DNA from: Ochromonas danica
Taxonomy: Eukaryota; Sar; Chrysophyceae; Chromulinales; Chromulinaceae
Length of the DNA: 40,229 bases
Direction: 5' to 3'
Assembly (NCBI GenBank): GCA_015146655.1
Contig: VKHL01000211.1
Location: 1 to 40,229, forward strand
Notes under the pieces: generated by a model
Told to the model about the DNA's origin: nothing
What the model saw: only the letters and a program-made list of their open reading frames with translations
The model's database searches: none
Made by a program: the position numbers and the translations under genes
Shown here: positions 9,051-19,670 of the stretch, piece by piece
Numbering within the stretch: the first letter of the stretch is position 1
Layout of the letters: every line of letters begins with the position of its first letter

Positions 9051-10509
9051 CTATTTCTGGTGCAGTTGCGATAAGCTCTGATCGATGACCTCGCTGAGGA
9101 TCTTTTGAGACTGCAGAAGAGCTGCTTGCTTTAAGCGTTCTTTCAGTTGATCGATTTGTCCATCTAAGCCATCTAGCTCCACTTTTATCTTTTCTTCCAA
9201 TTGCGGCTGGCTGGAGAGAGACTTCTTAACTTGGGAAGTGGAAGAGGATGAAAGAGCATTCGAAACAGGTTGCAGAGAGACAGGAGCAGCGAATGATGTC
9301 CTGCTCGTTGGAATCTGCTCTCGAGATTTTGTTCTCTCTTCTGAGAGAGGGCGATCTCGATCATGACTCCTCCGCTCTGATCGACTCTCTGCCATGGCAG
9401 CATCTCTTTGCAGGGTCTCTCGATAAGACTCAGCCTCAGCACGAAGCCCATGAGCTTTTACTCGCTTATATAGTTTTCTTTTTTCTTCCACGACTTTCTT
9501 GAGGTCTTGATAAGACTCTTCTAGTTGCTCTCGAAGAGCCTGTGAAGTTTTTCGTTCTCTCTCCAGTTGTTCTTCCAGGTTGGCAGCATAGGCCTTGGCA
9601 CGCACTATGGCAGTGCGATAATGAGGGATAAGCTGACTAACCGACGAATCTTTTTCACTTCGATTGACTTGTTCTTTCAAGCTCTTGACTTCCTTCATCA
9701 AGGCCACGTTCTCTTCCTCCAGACTTCGACACATCTCCATCATAGCCACATCCACCGCAGAGTCATGATGACTCCGACTGTGAGATTTTCGCAGCTCAGT
9801 AAGATGATCGTCATATTGTTTATTAGCCGCGGCATGCAATGATTCCATATTGTCTGTTGATGTTGTGGAGAGGGTATGAATCCGACTGACCACAGCCAAG
9901 GCTTTGTCTAATAGATGTCTCTTAGTACGACTAATATGTTTCTCACCAGAATTATGATGATTTTGTTGTTGAAGGTGATCACGATCTTGATGATGACAAA
10001 AGGATTCAATAAGCTTATAGACTTTATCACATTCCATGGAAATAAGTTGAAGTCTCTCCACTTCTTGTTGACTTTCTTTCTCAAATTGACGTTTAACTTC
10101 CTGTAATTGCACATGATATCCTTGTTCAATTGACTTCTTCTCATCTTTCAGTTTGATATGAGCTGAAGTGAGTTGTTGAAGTTCATAACGTGCTTCACGT
10201 AAGTCAAATTCAGTTTCTGACAGCTTTTTCTTCACATCTTCTAGTTTTGAAGTGGTAGAACGAAGAATTAACTCAATTTCACTTTTCTCTTGTGCATCTT
10301 GTTCATATCGTTGTTTGACTAAAGTTGTTAAGGATTTCTTTCTAGCACGAGCATCTCTCTAACAAAGAAGATGTTGTTATGATATTATAGTGTGACAAAC
10401 AATGATGATGATGATGATGATGACAGAGAGAGAAGAAGTGTCTTACCATAGCTCTCTTTATCGCTATTACTTCTGCATCATCATTTTCTTCATCACTAGA
10501 AAAGGTCAT
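9051..10509 (-). CDS. Long coiled-coil protein, possibly centrosome or cilium related
   Basis: Two exons: 10509-10447 (21 codons, MTFSSDEENDDAEVIAIKRA) and 10358-9051, joined in phase 0 across an 88-nt GTAAGA...TTAG intron; 456 residues. An (ATG)n-type microsatellite lies inside the intron at about 10403. Apart from an acidic N-terminus and a Ser/Pro/Arg-rich linker (residues about 345-400), nearly all of it is heptad-rich coiled coil: KKKLSETEFDLREARYELQQ, EEENVALMKEVKSLKEQVN, ANLEEQLERERKTSQALREQ, and a final LDGLDGQIDQLKERLKQAA. No catalytic or membrane segment is present. It is transcribed divergently from the AHI1 homologue with under 250 bp between the starts. A role with the basal body or cilium is suggested by that neighbour only. 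I do not recognise a specific family. Confidence 0.75.
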
Positions 10510-10757
10510 CTCTTGATCTCACAATGCCAATGTCAATGCAATTTGAATCCCGAATCCTTTTTTGTTTTGATTTATCACACAAACCAACATAACCGCTACT
10601 ATCCCTTCGTTGACCCTCGCACCACAACAATAACTCAACGCTTGAGTTACTATTAACTTAATAAGAGAGTGAGAGAAAGCGGTTTCTTGGTTGATTGATT
10701 TGAATTATTAATAGACTAGACTATTGTTTAATACAATTACTGTATATCATAATTATC
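10510..10757. promoter_or_regulatory. Shared divergent 5' region of coiled-coil and AHI1 genes
   Basis: The two start codons face away from each other across 248 bp, which must hold both promoters and 5' UTRs. The side next to AHI1 is very AT-rich. I see no clear TATA box or other named element. Confidence 0.4.
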
Positions 10758-13700
10758 ATGTCACGTTTCAAACGAAATCGTGGAAATAATAGCAATAATG
10801 TAGATCAGAGTAATAATACTATAAATGAAGAATCTAATATTGAATTACCTTCACGAGAAACTGCACATGAGGAGCAGGAGACCTTGTTATCTCATGCAGA
10901 AGATGAACACCACGTGGTGGTGGGGACACCTTCGAGGAGGACTTCTCCCCGAGAGGAAGAAGACAATTCTCAAAGAGGAGGGAGAGGAACACCTTCTAGA
11001 CAGCATCTCTCTCGTGATAACAGTGTAGCCTCACGAGGTCCTCCACTGTCAGCTCGCAGTGCAAGAAGTGGAGGCAGTGCCGGTGGTGATGCTAGAGGTA
11101 GTAGTGGCGGAGACGGTGCCGGTGGTACTGCAGAAGAAGCGAATGCTTCCAGCCCATCAAGAGGGCGAGTGCACATCATCTCTCCTCTCGCCTCACCGCA
11201 AATTAGCCGAAAGAATGTGCCAACACTTCAGATAGACACCGCCCCGTCCACTAACCCTATTCTTCCTACTGGCCAACAACAAGATGGCATACCTTCACAT
11301 CAAGCAGATGGTGATAATACACAAGAAGGAGGAACTGGAACAGGAGCAGCAGATGTGAAGGAATTACGACAAGATGTAGAAGGACAATATAATCGTTTAC
11401 AAAGACTTCGTCAATTACAAGATGGATGTGGACTAAGTTGTTTTACAAGATGGTTTCATTGGTTTGGCTTAGGATATGATATTAATGACTATCATCGTCT
11501 TCGATCTTTCCAAGAGACAAATAAAGGATTAGATCTTCGAAGAGATACTCATGGTATGACAGTCAGTGTCATTATCGAGAATATTGAAACCTATTGTACT
11601 TATATTACTGGATTAATCAAACCTGTAGTACGTATTCATGCTGTAGCATTAGATAGTGGACTTTATGTGAAAAGTGCGGAACGTTCACCTGCCCCACCAG
11701 TTTACACGAAACCTCAGCTTTCTATTCATAGTGGATCAAGTGCTCATTGGCATCAAGAATTAACATTTGATGCACATTATCATGATATTGTTTCTGAGAA
11801 TACTCTGTTATTATTTGAAATATTAGATAAGAAACCATCACTATCATTAGATCCAAATATGCGAGCAAAGAAAACATATTTAAGAAAGATTGCTTGGGGC
11901 TATCTATTACCAGTAGGTAGCTATGGTCAACTCAATGTTGGGTTTGGTAGTCAGTCTATGTCTCGAGTGGTGGCCAGTGGGGGTGGAGGTGGAAACACGG
12001 CGAGGAATAGCAGTCGTCAACCAGGAACTGGACGGTCTGTCACTCCTGCTCCACCTACTCCTGGACCATCTGCTAATCGTCCTTTTCATCTTCCTTTACG
12101 TATTCAACTTCATTACTATCGTCAATATGATGGCCTTGTCGGTCTAATGCAAAGGGCTATTGTAGGATGGCCTTCTTTGTCTCCACGTTATCATACTTTT
12201 GAAGATCCTGCTTATCCTAATGCTGTTCCAAGTGTCTATCTTCAATGGAGATTATTACAAAAATTACCTATTCAAGGTGCCTATTTGAACATATCTATTG
12301 GACCAAAGATTGTAAGAGCACGTACTCCACGATCACCTGCTTTACATGCACTTGCTGATGTAGAGACAGAAGATAGTCTATCACCCCGATCAAAAGGTGT
12401 TCATGATGATACCTGGCATCTTCTCTATGAGCGATTACGTAGAAAGAAGAAGAGAGCATTAAAGACTTTGAGTGAAGCAAATGTTTTACGAGCTGCTGCT
12501 TTACGACGTCTTCGTCGACCAGATGAAGGATGTGCTATTCCTGATAAATTCCTTCGACGACTTGATGTAAGTAACTGCTTTATCCATCTATTTTACTACT
12601 ATTGTTTGTAGTACTGTAGGTTACTGTACTGATAATGGTGATTTGTGATGAAAACAAACAGGTTGGTCCTGAAGGTGCTATGGTTATCAAATTCTCTCAT
12701 TCAGGGCATTTATTAGCAAGTAAGTTATTCACATTTTTGCAACATAACCCATCCTCTATCTAGTCTAGATACTAACACTTTTGTTTTTGGTTACAGTTGG
12801 GTCTCGTTATGATAGTCGAAATGCTCCTCTATATCATCAGGATATGATCTATTCATTGATTCTTTATAACACTGACACAGATGAGGAGATCTGGGCGGAT
12901 CATATTGCTCATCATAGTGTTATCTATGATATTCAATGGAGTAAGAATGATCGTTATCTACTCACTACATCAGGAGATGGTTCTTGTAAAGTTTGGGATT
13001 TATTATGTTTTTGTCCGTTATTAGATCTTATTGAACGAAATCATAGATTATCATCTAATCAACAAATGACAGCAGAGAATACGGTGATGAATGCTAGTAG
13101 AGATAATATTGTATTATCTCCTTTACATGAAGAAGAATCATCATCAATAACAGGTAAAGAAGAAATAACACGTCATGATATTCTATCACAATATCCACCA
13201 CGTATTTGTGATATCTATTCACTTGGAACTGCTCTCTATGCTTATTGTGGTGTCTTTCAAGACTTTTCTTCTACTCATCTAGGCAATAGTATAGCACTTT
13301 ATAATAGTCTTCATGGAAATGCTAGTTTTATGGCCAGTCAGTTGGTTGGTTTGCCTAGTCTAGAAGAACAATTCCATGCAGTCCAGAAAGCGGTCGTTCC
13401 GAGAATTATCATAGGCTGTGCTGATGGTAGATTACGAGTTTATGATGATCATAAGTTCTTAGGATTTATCTCTGTTCCTGTAGAAGGTGATGGAAATACG
13501 ACGAGTAAGACAACAACAGCAACATCAACACAACAAGATCAAGATTTCTCACCTCATGATGCACCTATTAATGCACTGGTTATTGATGATCGTAGTAAAT
13601 ATCTACTTTCAGCCGATGCTAATGGTGATATCTTTGCATGGAGAATGAATAATATGACAGGATGGTATCAAATCTTACGTAAATTTAAACGAAATGCTAC

Positions 13701-14797
13701 TGTTAATAATACAGCAACAGCTGGTCGATCCTTGTATTATGCTCAGCAATCCACATTGGAACATTTTGACAATGGCAGTGTTTTAACCCTTGCAATTCAT
13801 CCTATTAAAACGAAATCTCTTCTACTAGTTCATTCACGTCAACCAGCAACAATCAAAGTGATCAGCTTAGCAACCTATCAAGTAGTCAGTGATTGTGAAG
13901 GATATACAGGAGTCCCTCAAGCTTATCTAATTCATGAAGATGGACAATATTTCTCTGCTGGTGTCTTCTTTCATGCTTCTTACAGTGCAGATGGTCGCTA
14001 TATTATATCTTGTAATACGACTACAAGTGTGAGTTTCAATACTGGAGGAGGAAGTAGTAGTAATGCATCTCGAAGAACTGCTGATTGCTGCACTTACAAA
14101 CTTCTTATTTGGGATACCTATACTGGACATATCGTGCCAAGTCCCATATCAGGTAGCTTTGTATTCAATAGAATGACCTTGCATTGCTTGACTAATTTGG
14201 TGTCTCTCACTAGATTTGACCTTTCCATACCCTGTCCGATCCATCGCATGGCATCCCAATCAACATCTTCTTGCAGTCTCCATGGTGGGAAGTGGTGCAG
14301 CTGTCGTTCTCTATTGTATTGATCCTGCTGGGACAGTTAAAGTTGCTAGTGAAGCTGCTTCAGTGATTCCTATGGATACTGCGATCTCTCTCAGACCAAT
14401 TTCCCCTCCATCACAACAACAGCCCAACCTCAACAATACTGCTTCAACGATCAATAGCAGTGCTGGTGATGAACTAGCATACTCTATCCTCGATAGCTCG
14501 AGAACATTGTTGAAGCCAACACCACCACAATTACAACGGCCAGGCTTAGATGGAACTTCGCAAGTACTGCAAGGCACCTTGCCATCATCATCATCCGCTT
14601 CGTTCTCACCACTTCCTTCACCCGCGCCTTCTCCAGCTGCTCAGACATTAGACAAGTTCGACCGCATGAGTCGTGCCAAGTAAGCAACCCTGTTTTTACT
14701 TGACCCTGTGAAGACTTTGTGTTCATGCTTTGATGAATAATCTGATTGATGATGTAGAGATATTTTGGATAAGATTCGTCAAAACCGGACCAAATAG
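10758..14797 (+). CDS. AHI1: Jouberin / AHI1 homologue (C2-like plus WD40 repeats)
   Basis: Five exons: 10758-12566, 12662-12719, 12797-14152, 14214-14679 and 14758-14797. All four introns are GT-AG (61-95 nt) and keep the frame; 1242 residues. Residues 1-200 are disordered, acidic and Ser/Gly-rich. A C2-like region follows (HWHQELTFDAHYHDIVSENT ... LLFEILDKK). IPDKFLRRLD-VGPEGAMVIKFSHSGHLLA then leads into the WD40 propeller: HHSVIYDIQWSKNDRYLLTT, INALVIDDRSKYLLSADANG, SVLTLAIHPIKTKSLLLVHS and FPYPVRSIAWHPNQHLLAVS. These match AHI1 block for block. AHI1 acts at the ciliary transition zone and basal body. The animal C-terminal SH3 domain is absent, as outside animals. The last exon adds a short basic tail (DILDKIRQNRTK). 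Its presence implies the organism builds a cilium at some stage. Confidence 0.85.
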
Positions 14798-14895
14798 TCT
14801 CCAATAATACCATCAAAAGAAAAGCAGCTAATATTACTTACAGTGATAAAAGACATGGACATGGAGATATCTTAGGATAAAAATGCTATTATACT

Positions 14896-15729
14896 TCAGA
14901 TCTCAGCAGATCGACCTGCAACAGACTCCTTCCCCCCCACCTCGGATGACAAGGGCACTCGAGGATTAATAGGACTAGGGAGTTCCTTGCCTCCTTCTAG
15001 ACGACCCTCAATGGGTTTTAAGGGTAGTTCAAGTTGAGGTATTGTTGAAGGAGAACTCCCATCAACGGTATCATCGAAGAAGAATCGATTGTCTTCCACG
15101 GGTGAAGCACCTGAACCACGAAATGTGACAAACTTACCAGGTGCAAGATAGCAGATTAAAGAAAATGTTACTCCGATAAGCACAGAGATGGTTGTAATAC
15201 TACGTACAACAAATCGAGCTTGTCTCCTCTTTCTTCCATCTCCTGGTTTATCCACGTAGAGGTCGACCAGAAAGGATGACCATGTAGGAGGAGATTGCTG
15301 TGCTGTACTAGCCACACTGTTGGTAGTGTTAGAGTTGATTAGAGCTATAGGTTCTTCTTCTCCTTCCTCCTGTTCAACATTTGGAGAACGATAATATTCA
15401 TATTCTTCTTCTTCGTCGTCAAGATAAGACCGTCTCCACACTTTACGTCTTTCTGCATCTTCAAACTGTTTGAGATTGGATGCTACGATTTTCTTTGAAT
15501 CTTCCAAAGTATTATTCGAAGAAGGTAATGGAACATCGTCGCGTGTGAAATCTTTGGCATCAAAAGGCAGCACTGTAGGGATAGTGGAAGCTGTGCTGCT
15601 GCTGGTCAAATGGTCCACTGACTGCCAGACCAAGAAAGAACGATGATGTAGTGTATATGATCTCCTTAACGGAAAGGCATTGGCTATAACCAGACCATGG
15701 ATAAATAACAAGCAAAGAAGTGAAGTCAT
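14896..15729 (-). CDS. Plastid-targeted single-span membrane protein, unknown function
   Basis: 277 residues from ATG 15729; a GTG codon just upstream is not needed. The N-terminus (TSLLCLLFIHGLVIANAF) is a signal peptide ending in ANA-F, then PLRRSYTLHHRS, the classic ASAF-type bipartite plastid signal of red-derived complex plastids. A charged, disordered region follows, including DDEEEEYEYYR and QEEGEEE. One membrane helix lies at about residues 180-203 (VVRSITTISVLIGVTFSLIC), preceded by a very basic KRRQAR. A proline-rich tail (LELPLKPIEGRLEGGKELPS) follows. I recognise no enzyme motif. Likely a thylakoid or envelope membrane protein with both tails exposed. It is divergent from the CDF gene. 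Confidence 0.7.
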   Translation of the reverse strand: MTSLLCLLFIHGLVIANAFPLRRSYTLHHRSFLVWQSVDHLTSSSTASTIPTVLPFDAKDFTRDDVPLPSSNNTLEDSKKIVASNLKQFEDAERRKVWRRSYLDDEEEEYEYYRSPNVEQEEGEEEPIALINSNTTNSVASTAQQSPPTWSSFLVDLYVDKPGDGRKRRQARFVVRSITTISVLIGVTFSLICYLAPGKFVTFRGSGASPVEDNRFFFDDTVDGSSPSTIPQLELPLKPIEGRLEGGKELPSPINPRVPLSSEVGGKESVAGRSAEI

Positions 15730-16114
15730 CACCTTCTTCCTTTATTTCTTTACATGCAATGCGATGAAGATGTGATGATGATGTGGAATCAGAATCTTCC
15801 CAACGCAACCAACTTTTACCTGATTTTACCCTCTTTTACCGCATAGTAATAACACATAAAGCCTCTTTGTCATGAGATGAGATGAAATCACATTCGTCCC
15901 CCAAGTCCATTTACAACCCGGGTACCGGTTAAAACTTGTTGGAGTTTTGCAGACAATGAGGCACCATGCTCAGAGTGATGGACACATTTAGTTCTACTAG
16001 CACGATTTGACCACCTGGCGGCAGTGGATCAAACTGTTTGACCCAGTGCATTGTATTATGGCTCTTGGCTTGCTTGTTGTTGTTGTTCTTAATGGCTGTC
16101 TCTTACACTAAGAC
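15730..16114. promoter_or_regulatory. Shared divergent 5' region, plastid protein / CDF transporter
   Basis: 385 bp between divergent start codons. It holds a short TTTTACC-type repeat (about 15809-15840) and the palindromic hexamers CCCGGG and ACCGGT side by side near 15918. The pieces of ORF here, including one from 16038, are out of frame with the transporter and look like UTR. No named promoter element is evident. Confidence 0.35.
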
Positions 16115-17167
16115 ATGTTGGTGGTGGAAAGAAAGCTTCAACGAGTGCCAAGCAGTGAAGCTCCAGACCCCTTTGAGGATCAGTCGTCGTCATTGCTGGC
16201 ACAGGGCGGCTTTCCGTCGCCTCTCTCCAACGTCACCATCCTCCTCATAGCCTCCCTGCTGTTCGGCTGTTTTGCTGTCGCTGAGTTGATTGCTGCCTTG
16301 GTCAGTCTATCAGCATTGCCCAATGACCACATGGTGTAACAGTGATAGTAACAACAAGGTTGTGTTGTGTGTTATTTGTATTGTTTGTGTATGTATTGAT
16401 AGCATTGCAAATCCTTGGCTCTCTTGGGGGATGCAGCCTGTATGCTTCTTGATGTTATCACGGTAAGAGGGATAAACTATCTTTACCCTGTGCTATCATA
16501 ACTGAAGATCTATCATTGCTTTTGTTATGTTATTGTTCAGTACTTAGCGGGTCTAATAGCAGAGAGATTGAGGGCCAGACATGGTTCTCTTGATCTGCCA
16601 GCCAGACGCTTGACAGAGCTCCTCATCCCATCTCTGTCCCTCTTCTCCCTACTTTCTGTTACGATTTGTTTGATTATCGATGCCATACTCGTGCTACGAA
16701 GGGGTGATTATGGACGTAATGATCCAGTACAAGCAGAGACGATGCTCGCTTTTGCTATAGTCAACTATCTCATCGATATTCTGGTCTTGTCTTGCTTTCT
16801 CAGCCAAGGCAAGAACTCTTCATTGTTCGTTGTAGAGACAATGAATCCGTATCGAGAATCGCCCTTCTGTAACAACTCTGCGGGGATTGTTCCTCCACAG
16901 CCACCACCACAAACACTACCCAATTTGAATATGTTGTCTGCTTTTGCTCATGTTGGTAGTGATGCCTTGCGAACTACGGGTGTATTTGTTGCTGCTATTG
17001 TAGCTATGTCATTGAAGCATGATCAAGTGGAATGTGATGCCTGGGCAGCTTTGGTGGTGGCCTTGTCGATTCTTGCTGGTGTTACACCACTTGTTGTAAC
17101 ACTTCAGCGTTCTTCTTCTTCCTTCGCTGCTAATCCCTTCACAGACATAAGCTCGTCAACAGTGTAG
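16115..17167 (+). CDS. Cation diffusion facilitator (CDF/ZnT-like) membrane protein
   Basis: Three exons (16115-16300, 16403-16462, 16541-17167), all joined in phase 0 across 102- and 78-nt GT-AG introns; 290 residues. The layout is that of a CDF transporter. Helix 1-2 reads AELIAAL-HCKSLALLGDAACMLLDVIT, helix 3 SLSLFSLLSVTICLIIDAIL, helix 4 MLAFAIVNYLIDILVLSCFL, helix 5 FAHVGSDALRTTGVFVAAIV, and helix 6 AWAALVVALSILAGVTPLVV. CDF proteins export Zn2+ or Mn2+ from the cytosol by proton exchange using an HxxxD pair in helices 2 and 5. Here helix 5 keeps His219-Asp223, but helix 2 has Cys75-Asp79. The usual long C-terminal metal-binding domain is replaced by about 30 residues. AATAAA occurs at 17237. 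It could instead be a CDF-like receptor with altered specificity. Confidence 0.68.
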
Positions 17168-17410
17168 CACTCAACTGTAAACTATCAACTAGCTAGTGAG
17201 GGTTGTGGAGAAAACGATGTCATTAAAACTTGATTCAATAAAGACCATTTAATTTTATATGGTTAGATTTACTCTGTCTCTCTATCTAACAAAGAGACCC
17301 AAGTTCATCACCACAACCAAAACCTCTCCTAAGTAATGCCTACTGCCTATGAGCAGTGCAGAATCGATCTGCTGCCGTGTTCCACAAGAAAATATCTTTA
17401 CTTTACAAGG

Positions 17411-17926
17411 TTAGGTGGAGGCGCATGTGTAGCTCTGCTGGGAAAGAATGAGTGCCACGATGAGTCCGTAGAGACCCAAAGCTTCCGCGAAGATAAGAAT
17501 GAGGATCATACCGACGAAAAGCTTATCTTGTTGACCCACGGCACGGACACCAGCATCACCCACGATACCAATGGCCATACCAGCAGCCAGACCACTAAGA
17601 CCGCAACATAATCCTGCAGCCATGTGTGCATAACCAGTGAAGCTGGAGTACTTGGTAGCACCATCTGAGGCAGGAACAGTAATGGAACCTTGGATAATCA
17701 CGGCAACGATCAAACCGTAGATACCCAACACACCCGCCATGACCACAGGAATAATGTTCTTCATCACCAAACCAGGATGCATCACACCCATGGAAGCAAT
17801 ACCTACACCAGACTTAGCAGTACCATAGGCAGCACCAATATTAGCAAAGCACAAAGCCGCGGTGACACCCATGAAGCCGAAGAAAGGAGCAGAGGTTGGA
17901 CAAGTCTCGTAAGAAATTGTGGTCAT
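17411..17926 (-). CDS. V-type proton ATPase proteolipid subunit c
   Basis: 171 residues, single exon, four membrane helices in two homologous hairpins: [60 protein letters not shown], and the fourth with [18 protein letters not shown]. Glu148 in that fourth helix is the residue that carries protons through the Vo ring. [20 protein letters not shown] is the standard first loop. Length is typical. Codon use is visibly more biased (many CC-ending codons) than in its neighbours, as expected for a highly expressed gene. A T-rich tract lies just upstream of the ATG. It is convergent with the CDF gene across about 240 bp. Very secure. Confidence 0.96.
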   Translation of the reverse strand: MTTISYETCPTSAPFFGFMGVTAALCFANIGAAYGTAKSGVGIASMGVMHPGLVMKNIIPVVMAGVLGIYGLIVAVIIQGSITVPASDGATKYSSFTGYAHMAAGLCCGLSGLAAGMAIGIVGDAGVRAVGQQDKLFVGMILILIFAEALGLYGLIVALILSQQSYTCAST

Positions 17927-18451
17927 TTTTTTTTATTAACTAATTTTATTTATGAACAAAAATAAAGAAATGACTCTTGAGAGGAATAGTCTAGGATGAA
18001 CAGAACAGACTCTGGTTGGAGAGCGTTGATGTCCTTGCTGGGCGGAGTGGATGTGGTCAGAGCAATTGATCCTTCCGTCGCGCCGTGCTGCTGCCTGTCG
18101 CTGGCATGAGAGCGCAGCACAGCACGGAGCACAGGCCCAGCAGGTCACCCGCCAAGGGCTTTAACTTCCCATCTCCCACCAAAACAAGAGCGGTTAACTT
18201 CACATTGCCCGCATACTTTAGTACAAAGAAAGTTGTTTGCTTTTGACATCCAACAGGTTGTCTCTGTCTGTGTATTTTGGAGGGTTGTAAAACAGTATTG
18301 ATACATTTGGAAAATATTAGAACTTAATTCACAACCTTTTAACCGTAAACAGAAGGCTTGTGATAAATAAGAACAAGGGCAGTCTAGACAGTGAGTTATC
18401 AAATATATGTACATAACATGATGGCTAGAAGGGTGTTCCAATCCTTCGGAC
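17927..18451. other. Spacer between V-ATPase c start and CHMP2 stop
   Basis: 525 bp with the promoter and 5' UTR of the V-ATPase gene and the 3' UTR of CHMP2. Minus-strand ORFs of 60-115 codons here are Cys-rich, overlap each other in different frames and look random. No tRNA or repeat seen. Confidence 0.45.
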
Positions 18452-19362
18452 CTAAGGAGATCGTAAATTAGCAATACGAGCTTCCAAGTCACTTACAGCA
18501 GGATCAGGAGCAGCTTCTTCTTTCGCCTCTGCTTTGACAGGGATGGCTCCTTGTGGAGCGGCAGGAGTCGCTGCGGCAGTATTAACACCTAACTCATCCA
18601 AGACCTGATTTATGATCAGACTCTCCTCTTCTGCAGAACCTTCTTCCTCTAAGGCATCATCGATGGTATCACCCATCATTTCCTGGGTCAACTCCCCACG
18701 CTCATTCTCTTTGAGGAACTCAGCCATGATCTTCTGCAAGCCAGGCAGATTAATCTTCTTGTTCATCTTGCCTAAAGCCTGGGTCACGCCTTTCATCGCT
18801 TGTGCCATAGCGTCATGTGACTTCACAGTCTATCAAGAGTTCACATGACAATAAATGAGTTATTTCGGCAACAATAGCAGCTGAGGATGTGAAGTGATCT
18901 AACCTGGATCTTAAGTGAGACTGCATTGAGGTGGGTCTTCATTTCTATAAACCTTGTGATATAGTTCTTAGTGCGTACATAGTCCTTCACCATGATCTTC
19001 ACAGCATTCTGTTGGCAGAGAGTAGAGGAGAGTCACAATGAAGAAGTGTACCATGCCATGTGCGTGTGTATTAGTAATATAGTACATATATACATAACCA
19101 CAGTGCGATATACATCATGTGTGTATAAGTGTAGTGAGTGTTGTACAACTAGAGTGTGGAGTGTGTGCACTACAGGAGGGAACAGCTAGCTTACCATTTG
19201 ATTAGCCTTGGCGTTTTTCTTGATATCCGCCTCCAACTTCTTCAAGTTGGTCTCCATGGTCTTAATCTCTCTCTCCAGCTCTCGAACGGATTTCTTGATA
19301 AGACGTTGATTCTCTCTCACGATCTCCTTGAGAGGTTTCTCCTTGTTAAAGACATTTCCCAT
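18452..19362 (-). CDS. ESCRT-III subunit CHMP2 / Vps2
   Basis: Three exons: 19362-19195 (56 codons), 19008-18904 (35) and 18829-18452 (126 with stop), all phase 0; 216 residues. The first intron is the longest clear one in the window (186 nt). The N-terminus (MGNVFNKEKPLKEIVRENQR) with LKKLEADIKKNAK is the basic helix 1-2 hairpin of Snf7-family proteins; MKTHLNAVSLKIQTV and MKGVTQALGKMNKKINLPGL follow. The acidic helix region GDTIDDALEEEG then leads to a C-terminal SDLEARIANLRSP, a clear MIT-interacting motif 1 (LxxRLxxL type) that recruits Vps4. CHMP2/Vps2 caps Snf7 filaments in multivesicular body sorting, cytokinesis and membrane repair. An Ala/Pro linker between core and MIM1 is species-specific. 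Confidence 0.93.
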
Positions 19363-19670
19363 TCTTTGAAATTTAATTTAATGAACACGACTAAGTGAAA
19401 AAGGAAGAGAGGAATTAGAAGTGAGACTAAGTATAAGGCCAAGAGGTCAAGAGGTTGTCAAGAAGTCGTCAAGAGGTCAACAGATCTGATCGCAACGCTT
19501 TTGTCTTCCTCCCAGTGCAGTGCAGGAGAGAGCCAGAGAGCCAAATATTGGAAGATTAGCGATATAATGTAATAGCTCAACGATCTATTAAAGAAATACG
19601 TAAACCAGTGTTGCGGGAAAAGAGGGAAGAGGGAAGGGACAGAAAAGAGAATAAATCGATTGGAATTTCC
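19363..19670. promoter_or_regulatory. Shared divergent 5' region of CHMP2 and the disordered protein
   Basis: 308 bp between opposite start codons. It contains a short imperfect tandem run of GTCAAGAGG/GTCAAGAAG units (about 19446-19482). The frame of the downstream gene is open upstream of its first ATG but only from a non-ATG codon. Confidence 0.35.

Noticed and set aside
18145-18492. 115-codon minus-strand ORF after CHMP2
   Set aside because: Overlaps the CHMP2 last exon in another frame and the V-ATPase 5' flank; Cys-rich random-looking.
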